From Clostridia bacterium (GTDB taxonomy: Bacteria > Bacillota > Clostridia > Christensenellales > Aristaeellaceae), in the NCBI GenBank assembly GCA_017550745.1, contig JAFZOG010000106.1:38256-102255 (forward strand): a stretch of 64,000 bases of DNA, in the 5' to 3' direction. Below are positions 27,246-36,301 of the stretch, piece after piece. The position numbers were made by a program, and so were the translations under genes. Under the pieces are notes generated by a model. It saw only the letters and a list, made by a program, of their open reading frames with translations, was not told the origin of the DNA and ran no database searches. Position 1 is the stretch's first letter. Each line of letters starts with the position of its first letter.

Positions 27246-27902
27246 ATGAATTACAAAGTCATTGATCCGGAGCGGTATTACCGCAAAGGCGTATACCGCC
27301 ATTTCACCCAGGACTGCAAATGCTCCACCTCCATGACCGCCCGGATCGACGTGACGGCGCTGAAGGAATACGGCAAAAAGACGGGCACGAAGTTTTACAT
27401 CAACTTCCTTTACCTCCTGTCGAAAACGCTGAATTCCCGGGAGGATTACAGAATGGGCTATCTGTGGCAGACCGACGAGCTGATCTGCTACGACCAAATC
27501 AACCCGACCCAGTACGTGTTCCATGAGGACACGGAAACCTGCTCGCCGGTATACACCGAGTATCAGGAAGATTATCAGGCTTTTTACCGCTCTGCCCTCA
27601 GCGACCTGGAGCAGGCGAAGCTGACCCGGGAATACGGCCTGGACGCCAAGCGCCATCCCAATTGGTTCGACGCCTCCTATATTTCCTGGCTGTCCTATGA
27701 TTCCCTGAACATCGAGCTGCCGGACGGGTATCTGTTCTTCGCGCCGATCGTCAACTGGGGAAAATACCGCGAGGAAAACGGCCGGCTGATGATGCCGGTC
27801 ACCGTGCGGCTCAACCACGCGGTTGCGGACGGATACCTGGTGGCGAACGTGTTCCGGCTGTTGCAAAAGGAAATCGAAGCCTTCTGTAAGGAAAAGCCGT
27901 AA
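27246..27902 (+). CDS. Chloramphenicol acetyltransferase-like protein (type A fold)
   Basis: A 218-residue member of the CAT family. The C-terminal NHAVADGY corresponds to the active-site HxxxDG, with the catalytic His retained. The second His that often precedes it is replaced by Asn. The trimer core regions INFLYLLSKTLN and ISWLSYDSLNIELPDG are recognisable. Many chromosomal CAT-like proteins do not confer chloramphenicol resistance, so the substrate is uncertain. It follows a GNAT gene closely and ends at a bidirectional terminator. Confidence 0.82.
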   Translation: MNYKVIDPERYYRKGVYRHFTQDCKCSTSMTARIDVTALKEYGKKTGTKFYINFLYLLSKTLNSREDYRMGYLWQTDELICYDQINPTQYVFHEDTETCSPVYTEYQEDYQAFYRSALSDLEQAKLTREYGLDAKRHPNWFDASYISWLSYDSLNIELPDGYLFFAPIVNWGKYREENGRLMMPVTVRLNHAVADGYLVANVFRLLQKEIEAFCKEKP

Positions 27903-27932
27903 CGGCCGGCAGGGGACAAATACGCAAACAAA

Positions 27933-27969
27933 CGCCGCGGGTCCGAATGAACAGGACCCGCGGCGCTTT
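27933..27969. terminator. Bidirectional terminator between CAT-like and SLH genes
   Basis: A 12-bp stem CGCCGCGGGTCC (27933-27944) / GGACCCGCGGCG (27954-27965), followed by CTTTTC on the plus strand and by a T-rich run on the minus strand. It serves two convergent genes. Confidence 0.85.
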
Positions 27970-27980
27970 TCAATCAGCCG

Positions 27981-29921
27981 TTAATATTTCTGCCTCTCTT
28001 CCAAGGGCACTTCGTCTTCCGCAACTTCCAATAAGCCGGCGTCCACCCACATGCTGTTCCCGCATACATTGCAGACCACCTGGAACTGCATCTCCTTGTA
28101 CCATTGCTGCCTGTCAGCGTCATAAATATACCCGGAAACCTGCATGATCTGCTGTCCGTTTTCGTCGATCGCTTCATCGTACTGATGCTCCATCCCCTCG
28201 TTGGAAATCGGTTCGCCGCTTGCCGTCTTTTCTCCGCAGGCTTCGCAGTAGGTGTCGCCGGTATAGCCCGGCCCCCCGCAGGTGGCAGGCTTTGCGTCCC
28301 GCACGGCAAACGGGCCGATGTGGTTGCCGGCGTCCACCTCGGTCATGAGGGTATCGCGGCTGAGCTCTTCTCCACATCCCTCGCAATAGACCACCAGATC
28401 CATGCTGCCGTTATGCCTGCAGTCCGCGGCCACTTCGTTTTCAACCGCCGCGTTCCCGGGGGTATGGGTGTGCCCCGCGGGCAGCGCCGGATTGTCAGGG
28501 AGAGGAGGCGCGGGGGTTACAGCGGGCGGAACGGGCGCGGGGGCCACAGTAGACAGCTTGGGAATGGCCCGGGTCTCCACGTGGCTGCTGTCGTTGTTGC
28601 ATACGCGCGTTTCCGTGCCCTCGGCGGCGGCGGTGGCGGGCACGGTGACAGTCCAGTCGCCCCAATCGTGGCCGGTGGCGGGGATAGTTTGCCGGTTCAC
28701 AAACACCGTGCCGCATTCCGGGCAGTACTGCCCGTCGGTCAGGCCGGGTTCGGTGCAGGTGGCCGGATAGCCCCCGATGGCCTCATAGCGGTGTCCCATG
28801 GGCGCGGTGTCCACATGCTTGCTTTCCAGCAGTTCCCCGCACACCTGGCAGCGGACCGCCAGGTCATAGCTGCCGCCCTCCGTGCAGGAGGAGGCCACGG
28901 CGTTTTCCGTTTTCTGCCCGCCGGGCTTGTGGCCGTTCTCCCGGCATTTCTGTTTGTTTTCCTCGGTCAAAGAAAGATCGTAGGTGCCGTCCGCATTTTT
29001 CTTTACAGTGACAAAATTTACCGCATAATCAGAGTACGTTTTGAAACTGCCGGATTCTAATATACTCTTAACACCCTTTATCGTGTCATCAGCAACATAC
29101 CTACTGCGTGTATCAACAACATGACGCTCCACAATCAGCGCGTATATAATCGAATCCATATTTTCTTCAACTGTCTGTGCGTATTGCTGCAGCGAAGGAT
29201 CATCCAGAACAGCTTTCAATCCTTTCAAGAGGTTATTCGTAAGTCCTTCACCACTCAAGTAAGAAAAAAAATCATTGACTTTGTTATAATACATATTACG
29301 CTGAAGGAACGTGGGATTACTGACGTTTAGCGCCATTTTCACGGCATCCTCGAGTGAGATAGGTTCAAGATATGGGAAGTCTTGGATCCCCGCGAAAGCG
29401 TTAATATCATTTCCCAGCTTCATCGTGTTAAATATCCACTCTTGCCCTACGTCCTGGAGCCTCTCCTTCACGGGGTCATAGCCTAAAGCCACTAAAAGCG
29501 TTTTCATGAACTGTCCGCCAGTGACCGTTTCGTCGGGACCAAATTGTCCATCCCCATACCCGGCCACTATCCCTTGCTGTTCACAAAATGCAATGTACCC
29601 ATCGGCCCACTCATTAGCATCTGATGTCCAATTGTCTTGTGATCCCGATTTTGACGCGTCATCCTTTGCCAGTAACCACCCAGCAATATTAAATGCTTCA
29701 TCACGTTGAAGAATATCATCGGGATTAAAGTCGGAATCTTCCCCCGTGATGACTCCTACCAGCTTAAGCAAAGAGATGGCATCCTCATAATTTTGTTTCT
29801 CAAAATCCTCAAAGCTCAAAGCCTTCGCCCTTTGGAACGGCGAATTCGGGAAGCCCGCCTCGCCCGCCAGCAGGCACAGGGCCAGCAATACCGCCATCCA
29901 ACGCCTCACGTTTCTGTTCAT
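27981..29921 (-). CDS. SLH-domain surface protein with CxxCG repeats
   Basis: Exported protein of 646 residues. A signal peptide (about 1-30) is followed by two S-layer-homology-type segments (about 33-85, YEDAISLLKLVGVITGED; and about 95-150, WADGYIAFCEQQGIVAGYGD), a helical region to about 310, then about six short modules with a Cys-x-x-Cys-Gly core (CQVCGE, CPECGT, CEGCGE, CEACGE, CNVCGN) separated by GH or ATC words. SLH segments bind cell-wall polymers; the Cys modules may bind metal or form disulfides. Bases about 28,990-29,820 are richer in A/T than both flanks, which suggests a mosaic gene. Function unknown. Confidence 0.85.
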   Translation of the reverse strand: MNRNVRRWMAVLLALCLLAGEAGFPNSPFQRAKALSFEDFEKQNYEDAISLLKLVGVITGEDSDFNPDDILQRDEAFNIAGWLLAKDDASKSGSQDNWTSDANEWADGYIAFCEQQGIVAGYGDGQFGPDETVTGGQFMKTLLVALGYDPVKERLQDVGQEWIFNTMKLGNDINAFAGIQDFPYLEPISLEDAVKMALNVSNPTFLQRNMYYNKVNDFFSYLSGEGLTNNLLKGLKAVLDDPSLQQYAQTVEENMDSIIYALIVERHVVDTRSRYVADDTIKGVKSILESGSFKTYSDYAVNFVTVKKNADGTYDLSLTEENKQKCRENGHKPGGQKTENAVASSCTEGGSYDLAVRCQVCGELLESKHVDTAPMGHRYEAIGGYPATCTEPGLTDGQYCPECGTVFVNRQTIPATGHDWGDWTVTVPATAAAEGTETRVCNNDSSHVETRAIPKLSTVAPAPVPPAVTPAPPLPDNPALPAGHTHTPGNAAVENEVAADCRHNGSMDLVVYCEGCGEELSRDTLMTEVDAGNHIGPFAVRDAKPATCGGPGYTGDTYCEACGEKTASGEPISNEGMEHQYDEAIDENGQQIMQVSGYIYDADRQQWYKEMQFQVVCNVCGNSMWVDAGLLEVAEDEVPLEERQKY

Positions 29922-29990
29922 ACCCTTTCTTCCTTCATTTTTTTTGCGTCCGCTTTTTCACATTGACCTGCGCAGGATAGATCATAGAAC

Positions 29991-30024
29991 GCCGCGCGCC
30001 CGCCCGAAATGGGGCAGGCGCGGC
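29991..30024 (-). terminator. Probable terminator of glyS
   Basis: GC-rich hairpin GCCGCGC...GGCGCGGC just past the glyS stop. The trailing T run on the minus strand is weak (GTTCTATG), so confidence is moderate. Confidence 0.5.
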
Positions 30025-30041
30025 TTCATATGCGGGCAGGA

Positions 30042-31430
30042 TCAGAACTGCTGCATCTCTTCGATATACTGTTTCAGCTCGGTAATGGGAATGCGCTTCT
30101 GTTCCATGGTGTCGCGGTCGCGGACGGTGACGGTGCCGGTTTCCTCGGTTTCAAAGTCCACCGTAATACACACCGGGGTGCCCACCTCGTCCTGGCGGCG
30201 GTAGCGCTTGCCGATGGAGCCGGTCTCGTCGTAATCCACCAGGAAATACTTGCTCAGGTCTTCGTGGATCTGGCTGGCCAGGCCGCCCAGCTTGTTCTTC
30301 TGCAGGGGCAGCACGGCGGCCTTGAAGGGCGCCAGGGCGGGATGCAGGTGCAGCACCGTGCGCACGTCGCCGCCCTCCAGCTCTTCTTCCTCATAGGCGT
30401 TGCACAGGAAGGCCAGGGCCACCCGGTCCGCGCCCAGGGAGGGCTCGATGACATAGGGGATATACCGCTCGTTGGTCACGGGGTCGATGTATTCCATGGA
30501 CTCGCCGGAGGTATTTTGATGCTGGGTCAGGTCGTAGTCCGTGCGGTCCGCGATGCCCCACAGCTCGCCCCAGCCGAAGGGGAACAGGTATTCAAAGTCC
30601 GTGGTGGCCTTGGAATAGAAGGCCAGCTCTTCCTTGCTGTGGTCCCGCAGCCGCAGGCATTCTTCCTTGATGCCCAGTTTCAGCAGCCAGTCGCGGCAGT
30701 AGCCCCGCCAGTAGTCGAACCATTCCAGGTCGGTGCCGGGCTTGCAGAAGAATTCCAGCTCCATCTGCTCAAACTCGCGGATGCGGAAGATGAAGTTGCC
30801 GGGGGTGATTTCGTTGCGGAAGCTCTTGCCCACCTGGGCCACGCCCATGGGCAGCTTTCGGCGGGTGGCGCGGACGATGTTCTTGAAGTTCACGAAAATG
30901 CCCTGGGCGGTTTCGGGGCGCAGGTAGATTTCATTGGCGCTGTCCTCGGTGACGCCCTGGTGGGTCTTGAACATGAGGTTGAACTTGCGGATGCCGGTAA
31001 AGTCCTTCTTGCCGCAGGTGGGGCAGACGATGTCATGCTCGGCGATGAAGGATTCATACTGCTCGTTGGTCCAGCCGTCGGCCTGGATCTCCTGGCCGTG
31101 CTCCTTGCCCCAGTCCTCGATCAGCTTGTCGGCGCGGAAGCGGGCCTTGCAGGCGCGGCAGTCCATCAGCGGGTCGTTGAAGGTGCCCACGTGGCCGGAG
31201 GCCACCCACACCATGCGGTTCATCAGGATCGCGCTGTCCAGGCCCACGTTGTATTTGCTTTCCTGAACGAACTTTTTGAGCCAGGCTTTTTTCACGTTGT
31301 TTTTAAATTCCACGCCCAGGGGGCCGTAGTCCCAGCTGTTGGCCAGGCCGCCGTAAATTTCGCTGCCGGGAAAAATAAAGCCGCGCACCTTGCACAGGGC
31401 CACCAGCTTATCCATCGTCAATTGAGCCAT
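30042..31430 (-). CDS. glyS: Glycyl-tRNA synthetase, single-chain class II type
   Basis: Homodimeric enzyme of 462 residues that charges tRNA-Gly. Class II motif 2 is in [19 protein letters not shown] and motif 3 in [25 protein letters not shown] and CPTCGKKDF form a zinc-binding insertion. This is the single-chain form of archaea, eukaryotes and some Bacillota, not the alpha2beta2 form. I chose ATG 31430 because an AGGAAGGA site precedes it and the N-terminal extension in the longer frame overlaps the promoter. It is flanked by two surface-protein genes but has its own promoter. Confidence 0.95.
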   Translation of the reverse strand: MAQLTMDKLVALCKVRGFIFPGSEIYGGLANSWDYGPLGVEFKNNVKKAWLKKFVQESKYNVGLDSAILMNRMVWVASGHVGTFNDPLMDCRACKARFRADKLIEDWGKEHGQEIQADGWTNEQYESFIAEHDIVCPTCGKKDFTGIRKFNLMFKTHQGVTEDSANEIYLRPETAQGIFVNFKNIVRATRRKLPMGVAQVGKSFRNEITPGNFIFRIREFEQMELEFFCKPGTDLEWFDYWRGYCRDWLLKLGIKEECLRLRDHSKEELAFYSKATTDFEYLFPFGWGELWGIADRTDYDLTQHQNTSGESMEYIDPVTNERYIPYVIEPSLGADRVALAFLCNAYEEEELEGGDVRTVLHLHPALAPFKAAVLPLQKNKLGGLASQIHEDLSKYFLVDYDETGSIGKRYRRQDEVGTPVCITVDFETEETGTVTVRDRDTMEQKRIPITELKQYIEEMQQF

Positions 31431-31463
31431 CGTTTCATCATCCTTCCTGAAAATGTACGCTTC

Positions 31464-31492
31464 ATTATCGCCGTTTCCAGCGCGTTTGTCAA
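31464..31492 (-). promoter_or_regulatory. Promoter of glyS
   Basis: TTGACA (31487-31492), a 17-base spacer and GATAAT (31464-31469) on the minus strand. It lies right after the terminator of the upstream gene. There is no T-box leader in the short 5' region. Confidence 0.8.
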
Positions 31493-31494
31493 GC

Positions 31495-31526
31495 AAAAAG
31501 CCGCGGATTTTCAACAAATCCGCGGC
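31495..31526 (-). terminator. Terminator of the CxxC lipoprotein gene
   Basis: An 11-bp stem GCCGCGGATTT (31500-31510) / AAATCCGCGGC (31516-31526) with TTTTTGC next on the minus strand. CTGTTTTTG on the other side also allows plus-strand activity. Confidence 0.85.
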
Positions 31527-31555
31527 CTGTTTTTGAGCTTGCTTGGATTTTAGGT

Positions 31556-32926
31556 TTACTTGGAGACGTCGTACACGCCGTTCTGGGTCACCAGGATATC
31601 CGTGGCGCCCTTCAGCACGATGCCGGACAGGGAATTGCTGGGCTGAATCACGCTGCCGGAGGCCAGTTCAGCTTCCACCTTCACCAAGATGCCGCCGGAG
31701 GCTTTGGGATCGGTGGTGAACACGTAGAAGTTGATTCCTTCATCCGTGTTGAACCAGGCTTCGCTCACGTTGGCCAGGGCAATGTTCAACACCGCGTCGC
31801 CGTTGATGTAGCGCAGGGTGGTATAGCCGCTGGTCTTCAGGGTATTCAGCAGATCGCCGTCCAGATACAGGCCGATTTCGGTGGGCTTGCCGGTGCGGGT
31901 ATCCTGCGCCACTTCGATGATCACGGTGGTGATATCCAGCACGTCGCGGTAGGAATCATAATCCACCGCCATGGCGTTGCTGTCCCACAGGATGTGGCCG
32001 TAAGCGTTCCGGGTCACGGTGGTGAGGCCGGGGCTCTGGGTAGCGTTAGGATTCACAAGGGGCGTACCCGTAGCGTACACGGGCTTTTCCTTCTGCATGT
32101 GCTTGCCGCAGTTGGTGCAGCGGTAGTTGGTGAAGCGTTCGTTTTCGCTTTCCACCACGTACCGGTGCCCGATGGGGGACATGCGCTGGGTTTCGACGTA
32201 GCCGCAGATGTTGCAGGTATGCGTCTGTTCGCCGGAGCCTTCGCAGGTGGCGCTCTTCGTGACGGTCCAGCTGCCAAACACATGGGTATGCTGTTCAGGC
32301 TGGGAAGAAACGGTAAACGTGCTGCTTACCACGCCGTCCTTGAAGGTATACAGCTCCACGCGATGGGTGCCGGGGGTCAGCGTGCCGACCTTCACGGCCT
32401 TGGAGCCGGGAGCGTCAATCGAAATGCCGGTGGGCGTGCCGTCAATGAAAATCGCGGCAGGGTCGCTGATGCCGGAGACGCTGACGATCAAAGTGCCGTT
32501 GTTATAGCTGCCGGCGGATACAGAAGCGCCGCCAGTATAGGGGGGATTGGTATAATGGGGGCCGGTGGTGGGGGCGCCAGTGGGGGAGCCGGTGGGGGCG
32601 CCGGTGGGCGTATGCGGATCAGGCGTTTTTGAGCCGCCGCCGATCACGACGGTCACAGTGCCGCCGTCACCGCCAAAGAAGCCGTCGGCCTGCCCTCTGA
32701 TCGTAACGGAAGAAGCGCCGGACGGAGCGGCCACGGTAAGCGAGGAGGTATTTCCTCCCAGATAGCCCACGGGTTTTCCGTCCATATAGATCTGGGTCAT
32801 GCCGGTGCCCGAGTTGGTGATGATGATATTGCCGTTGCTGTAGTAAGCGTTGAGCGAAGCGGAGCCTGCGCTGACACAGCCGATCAGCAAAGCGCTGAAG
32901 AGTAAGAACACGATAAACTTTTTCAT
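31556..32926 (-). CDS. Probable lipoprotein with Thr/Pro linker and CxxC module
   Basis: Exported protein of 456 residues. The signal ends LLIGC near residue 17, which matches a lipobox. Next come a PEGA-like beta region (about 25-95), a low-complexity [15 protein letters not shown] linker (about 100-130), a second beta region, one Cys module ([15 protein letters not shown] and CTNCGKH, about 230-280), and a C-terminal beta-rich domain that resembles bacterial NEAT or carbohydrate-binding folds only loosely. The function is unknown. The terminator is directly downstream. It belongs with the two neighbouring genes that carry the same Cys-x-x-Cys-Gly modules. Confidence 0.75.
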   Translation of the reverse strand: MKKFIVFLLFSALLIGCVSAGSASLNAYYSNGNIIITNSGTGMTQIYMDGKPVGYLGGNTSSLTVAAPSGASSVTIRGQADGFFGGDGGTVTVVIGGGSKTPDPHTPTGAPTGSPTGAPTTGPHYTNPPYTGGASVSAGSYNNGTLIVSVSGISDPAAIFIDGTPTGISIDAPGSKAVKVGTLTPGTHRVELYTFKDGVVSSTFTVSSQPEQHTHVFGSWTVTKSATCEGSGEQTHTCNICGYVETQRMSPIGHRYVVESENERFTNYRCTNCGKHMQKEKPVYATGTPLVNPNATQSPGLTTVTRNAYGHILWDSNAMAVDYDSYRDVLDITTVIIEVAQDTRTGKPTEIGLYLDGDLLNTLKTSGYTTLRYINGDAVLNIALANVSEAWFNTDEGINFYVFTTDPKASGGILVKVEAELASGSVIQPSNSLSGIVLKGATDILVTQNGVYDVSK

Positions 32927-33082
32927 TTCTTTCCTCCAAATGATTCATTGGGCGGAATCTTTTCCCATAAGAGAAGGGAAGGGCGGCATTGCGGATAGCA
33001 TACGGCACGAAACCAGCCATGCCTTTCCACAAATGCTACCCTTCCCCTTCATGTTATGGAATGTCGGTTGACCGATACGGTA

Positions 33083-34768
33083 TTACACGTACTTACCGTC
33101 GTTCTGATAGGTCTTGGTGTTGTCCTGCAGCGAGACGGACACGGCGTACACGGCGCCGCCGGCGGACACGGAGAAATAGCCGTTTTCATCCACAGCCGCG
33201 CTGGTGGACAGGAAGGTGCCGGTGGGGGTGTAGATGATCACGCCCACGTGCAGGCCGGGGGTCCGATAGCTCACAGTGCCCTCGATCTGGCCGGAAACGG
33301 TGGTGCCGGTGAAGCTCCAGGTCTTGAACCTGTAATTCGGCACGATGGTGGGATCGGGGGTGGGAGTAGGCGTAGCGGTGCTGGTAGGCTTGGTGGTGGG
33401 AGCATCCTTCGGCTTGGTGGTGCTGACCTGGATCTCGGCGCAGTTGTTGTTCACGCAGTGGCGCACCCAGGTGTTGCCGTCCTTCTCCCACTCGCCCCAC
33501 TTATGCTCGGTGGCATGGGGAACCGTGCGGAGATAGGTGCCGCCGCAAACGGTGCAGACCACGGCTTCCTTACCATCGGGGCCGGACACGCAACCGGCGG
33601 GCTTGTTGGCATATTCGCGGGAGGAATCATGCACAAACTTATGCATGGAATAATCGTCGCCGGGGATGACCTGGGTATTGGGCTGGCCAAACATGTCATA
33701 GCCCCATTCGCTGTCGCCGCAGACAGAGCAGATGCTGGTCATCGTGCCCTGAGAAGGAAGCGCGATGCCCTGGCCGTCCTTGGTGCAGGAGGTGGCATAC
33801 TGATAGTGGATCACGTAGCTGTGCTGCCATTCACCGGCACCCAGATCACGCTTATCCACGTTACCACAGCGGGAGCAGACGCGTTCTTCCTGCTTGCAGC
33901 TGGAAGGGCTCTTCTTCCAGGCGCCGTAGTTGTGGCCCAGCGCGGGGATATTGGGGGCAGCGCCCTGATTTTCACCGCACAGGGAGCATTCATAGTGCTG
34001 TTCGCCTTCTTCAAGGCAGGTGGGTTCCTTATCTACAACAACCTTATAGGGGAGAGGCGCGGTATGCGCAGCGATTTCATGGTACAGAATGTTGCCGTAA
34101 GCGTCCGTTTCATTCTTGCCGCACCATTCGCACTGGAAATGATACTTGCCAATATCAGTGCAGGTTTCAGCCTTGTCTACCACCTTCTTGGAGAAAGCGT
34201 GGTAATCCAGCGCGGGAACCTTGTAGGTGCCGGCCTTCTCAGCGCCGCAGAAGCTGCAGATATACTTCTGAGTGCCCTGGCTCATGCAGGTGGGCTCCAC
34301 CACAGTCTTCAGCACATAATTGTGGGAACCATTGGTCGCATAGTTGATGTCCGTGTAATAATGGATGTCGCCGCACTTGGTGCAGACTTCTTTGTAGGTG
34401 ATCTTTTCGCAGGTGGTTTCCCAAACCACGGGCAGGCCATAAAGGTGAATCTTGTCGATGGGCACCTTGACGGTCTTGGTGATGCCGGCATCCTCATTGT
34501 AAACCATGCCTACGGGATCCCACACCCGGCCAATCAGGTGGATCAGCGCGTAAGCGTCGAGGGAGCAGTCGGGGGTCACGCCGCCGTCTACCTCAACGGA
34601 GGTAACGTACATTTCGTCATACACCTTTTTGGTGCCGTCCGCATAAGGAACTTCCAGGTTATGAAGATTCATCCCTTTGGAAGTGTACAGGGGTCCGATT
34701 GCCATCGCACTGGAACATACCAGCGTCAGCAGCAAAGCCAGAAAGAAAACAGTCAAAAGCTTTTTCAC
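33083..34768 (-). CDS. Exported protein with seven CxxCG repeats
   Basis: A 561-residue secreted protein. The signal peptide (about 1-23) ends SSAMAIG. From about 120 to 420 there are seven modules with cores CTKCG, CSFCG, CEWCG, CSLCG, CSRCG, CSVCG and CTVCG, each preceded by a lone Cys in an EPTC or ETC context and often by GH or a bulky aromatic. A Thr/Pro linker (about 440-465) leads to a C-terminal beta-sandwich. GTG start at 34768 with AGGAGG eight bases upstream. Zinc binding or disulfide-stabilised stalk are both possible. A long leader of about 215 bases precedes it. Confidence 0.8.
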   Translation of the reverse strand: MKKLLTVFFLALLLTLVCSSAMAIGPLYTSKGMNLHNLEVPYADGTKKVYDEMYVTSVEVDGGVTPDCSLDAYALIHLIGRVWDPVGMVYNEDAGITKTVKVPIDKIHLYGLPVVWETTCEKITYKEVCTKCGDIHYYTDINYATNGSHNYVLKTVVEPTCMSQGTQKYICSFCGAEKAGTYKVPALDYHAFSKKVVDKAETCTDIGKYHFQCEWCGKNETDAYGNILYHEIAAHTAPLPYKVVVDKEPTCLEEGEQHYECSLCGENQGAAPNIPALGHNYGAWKKSPSSCKQEERVCSRCGNVDKRDLGAGEWQHSYVIHYQYATSCTKDGQGIALPSQGTMTSICSVCGDSEWGYDMFGQPNTQVIPGDDYSMHKFVHDSSREYANKPAGCVSGPDGKEAVVCTVCGGTYLRTVPHATEHKWGEWEKDGNTWVRHCVNNNCAEIQVSTTKPKDAPTTKPTSTATPTPTPDPTIVPNYRFKTWSFTGTTVSGQIEGTVSYRTPGLHVGVIIYTPTGTFLSTSAAVDENGYFSVSAGGAVYAVSVSLQDNTKTYQNDGKYV

Positions 34769-34836
34769 GTTTCTATCCTCCTAAAATTTCCTTTTTGATT
34801 TCAGCGATCAAAATCGAGCGGCCCGCACGGGCGGCG

Positions 34837-34872
34837 CTAAGTGGGGTCCCTCGATCTCTTGCGGCCCATCAT
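34837..34872 (-). CDS. Possible 11-residue leader peptide
   Basis: In the long leader of the CxxCG gene, GAGGAGGTGA is followed nine bases later by ATG ATG and an 11-codon frame, MMGRKRSRDPT. A GC-rich hairpin (34816-34837) follows it at once. A coding leader with attenuation is possible, but so is chance. The remaining 34,769-35,256 gap holds the promoter below and no other gene I can support. Confidence 0.3.
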   Translation of the reverse strand: MMGRKRSRDPT

Positions 34873-34988
34873 TTGGCCTCACCTCCTCATCGGCGTAAAC
34901 GAACAAATCAATTTTGAATCAATTTTCATCCTTCCGATGCACAGCCTGCCAGCCTGTGGCAAAGCTTCCTCTCATCAGAAGCAATGCT

Positions 34989-35017
34989 ATTATAATCCAT
35001 GGTTTTTTCGAAATCAA
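34989..35017 (-). promoter_or_regulatory. Promoter of the seven-repeat CxxCG gene
   Basis: TTGATT (35012-35017), a 17-base spacer and TATAAT (34989-34994) on the minus strand. It implies a 5' leader of about 215 bases. Confidence 0.75.
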
Positions 35018-35256
35018 CCGATTTTGGCCCTCCTCGGGTTTTTTAAGGGAACCGTAACGGGAAGTGTGAACTTTCTAAATGAATCTATGATAATTATATG
35101 CGATCTTTTACGAATTTCTGAACGAAATGCTTCATTTGTCCGCAAATAGCCCATATCCTCCGCCGCCCGCGGCCTGGGGGACTCTTTTTCCTCCGCCTTT
35201 CTGGGATAATGGGCATGGCTGCATGCCAAATCATATCTGTCGGGAGGGATGTCTAT

Positions 35257-35514
35257 ATGCCGCGCTATAATTGGAGCGCGAACGCGGAGCGTGAAATGAG
35301 CCGGGCCGTCATGGACTATGTCAACACAGACGGCACATTGACCAGGGATGCGCCTGTTTTCCAGGTGCTTGTGAGAAGCGCGGAGGATCTGCCCCTGCTT
35401 TCCGAGTATCCGGCAGGCACCTTCGCGTTCTGCAAGGACGGAAGCCACGCCTGGATGAAATCGGCGGACGGGGCCTGGAACGACTGGCTGGCGGACCCCG
35501 CGCCCGCCACGTAA
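35257..35514 (+). CDS. Small phage tail-region protein
   Basis: An 85-residue protein (MPRYNWSANAEREMSRAVMD start) with no family I can name. GGGAGGGAT precedes the ATG at 35257; an upstream in-frame ATG at 35209 is less likely. It opens a run of plus-strand genes leading to tail fibres, endolysin and holin, so it is probably a phage virion or assembly protein. Ends 13 bases before the next gene. Confidence 0.6.
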   Translation: MPRYNWSANAEREMSRAVMDYVNTDGTLTRDAPVFQVLVRSAEDLPLLSEYPAGTFAFCKDGSHAWMKSADGAWNDWLADPAPAT

Positions 35515-35527
35515 CGGAGGGAAACAC

Positions 35528-36289
35528 ATGGATATACAGACACTTGCGTTGAGCCTTGCCCTGGCAAAGAAAACTGGTTCATCCCCGGCGGACGGCGTGC
35601 TTTCGGTGCTGTATGATTCCGCAAGCCGCCAAATGGCCTTTGCCAACGTGAACTTCACGGGCCGCACCCTGTGGACGGCCCCCAAGCAGTACAGCGCATC
35701 GGACAAGCTGGCCCAGGCCATGCAGGGGACGGACAGCCTGGGGAAGGACATCTACCGCTACATGCTGGTGGATAAAACCGTGGCCGGGTACACCAACAAC
35801 CAGGCGGCAGCCGTGATCCTGTCCATGTACGACAGCAGCACCCTGCGCGGCATCATCGTGCGCTACCGGGATTCGGAATACCAGGCGGCGTTATGCGCCA
35901 GCTGGCTGGACGGCGGCGCGGCGGCGGGGGACGCCTACGAGCTGACCATCCACGAGAATAAATTCTGGGAAGGGAACGCCCCCGGCAGCGCCACGGTGGT
36001 CACCGCGGCGTCGGCGGTATCCAAAGCCGACCAGATCGCCTCCTCCCTCATCGGCAGCCGGACGCTGCCTGCGGGGAACGTGTTCCTGTTTACCCTGATT
36101 GAGAAAGCGGCGGCGGATGTTGCCGCCAATCAGCTGGTGATGTTCGTCTATTCCCCCAACGCCGCCCAGCGGAAGGCCATGGCGGTCCGCAGGAAGAACG
36201 ACGGCTATCTGGAGATCGTGGAGACCGGGAGCAGCTACGACACCGCAGTGGCGGCGGGGGACAAATTCATCCAGCAGGCGATCATATAA
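35528..36289 (+). CDS. Phage tail-region protein of unknown function
   Basis: A 253-residue soluble protein with mixed alpha/beta character and an Ala-rich region in the second half. No recognised domain. GGAGGG lies upstream of the ATG. It sits between the small first gene and the SGNH-domain tail protein with short gaps, which supports a baseplate or fibre-associated role. Inferred from position only. Confidence 0.6.
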   Translation: MDIQTLALSLALAKKTGSSPADGVLSVLYDSASRQMAFANVNFTGRTLWTAPKQYSASDKLAQAMQGTDSLGKDIYRYMLVDKTVAGYTNNQAAAVILSMYDSSTLRGIIVRYRDSEYQAALCASWLDGGAAAGDAYELTIHENKFWEGNAPGSATVVTAASAVSKADQIASSLIGSRTLPAGNVFLFTLIEKAAADVAANQLVMFVYSPNAAQRKAMAVRRKNDGYLEIVETGSSYDTAVAAGDKFIQQAII

Positions 36290-36301
36290 GGGGGCGGGCA
36301 C

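Noticed and set aside
27246-27902. Chloramphenicol resistance gene
   Set aside because: The CAT-like fold and active-site His are present, but the preceding His is Asn and chromosomal CAT-like proteins often lack this activity. Called CAT-like only.
34841-35149. 102-codon plus-strand frame before the phage tail genes
   Set aside because: No ribosome site, odd composition, and it covers the promoter and leader of the divergent CxxCG gene.
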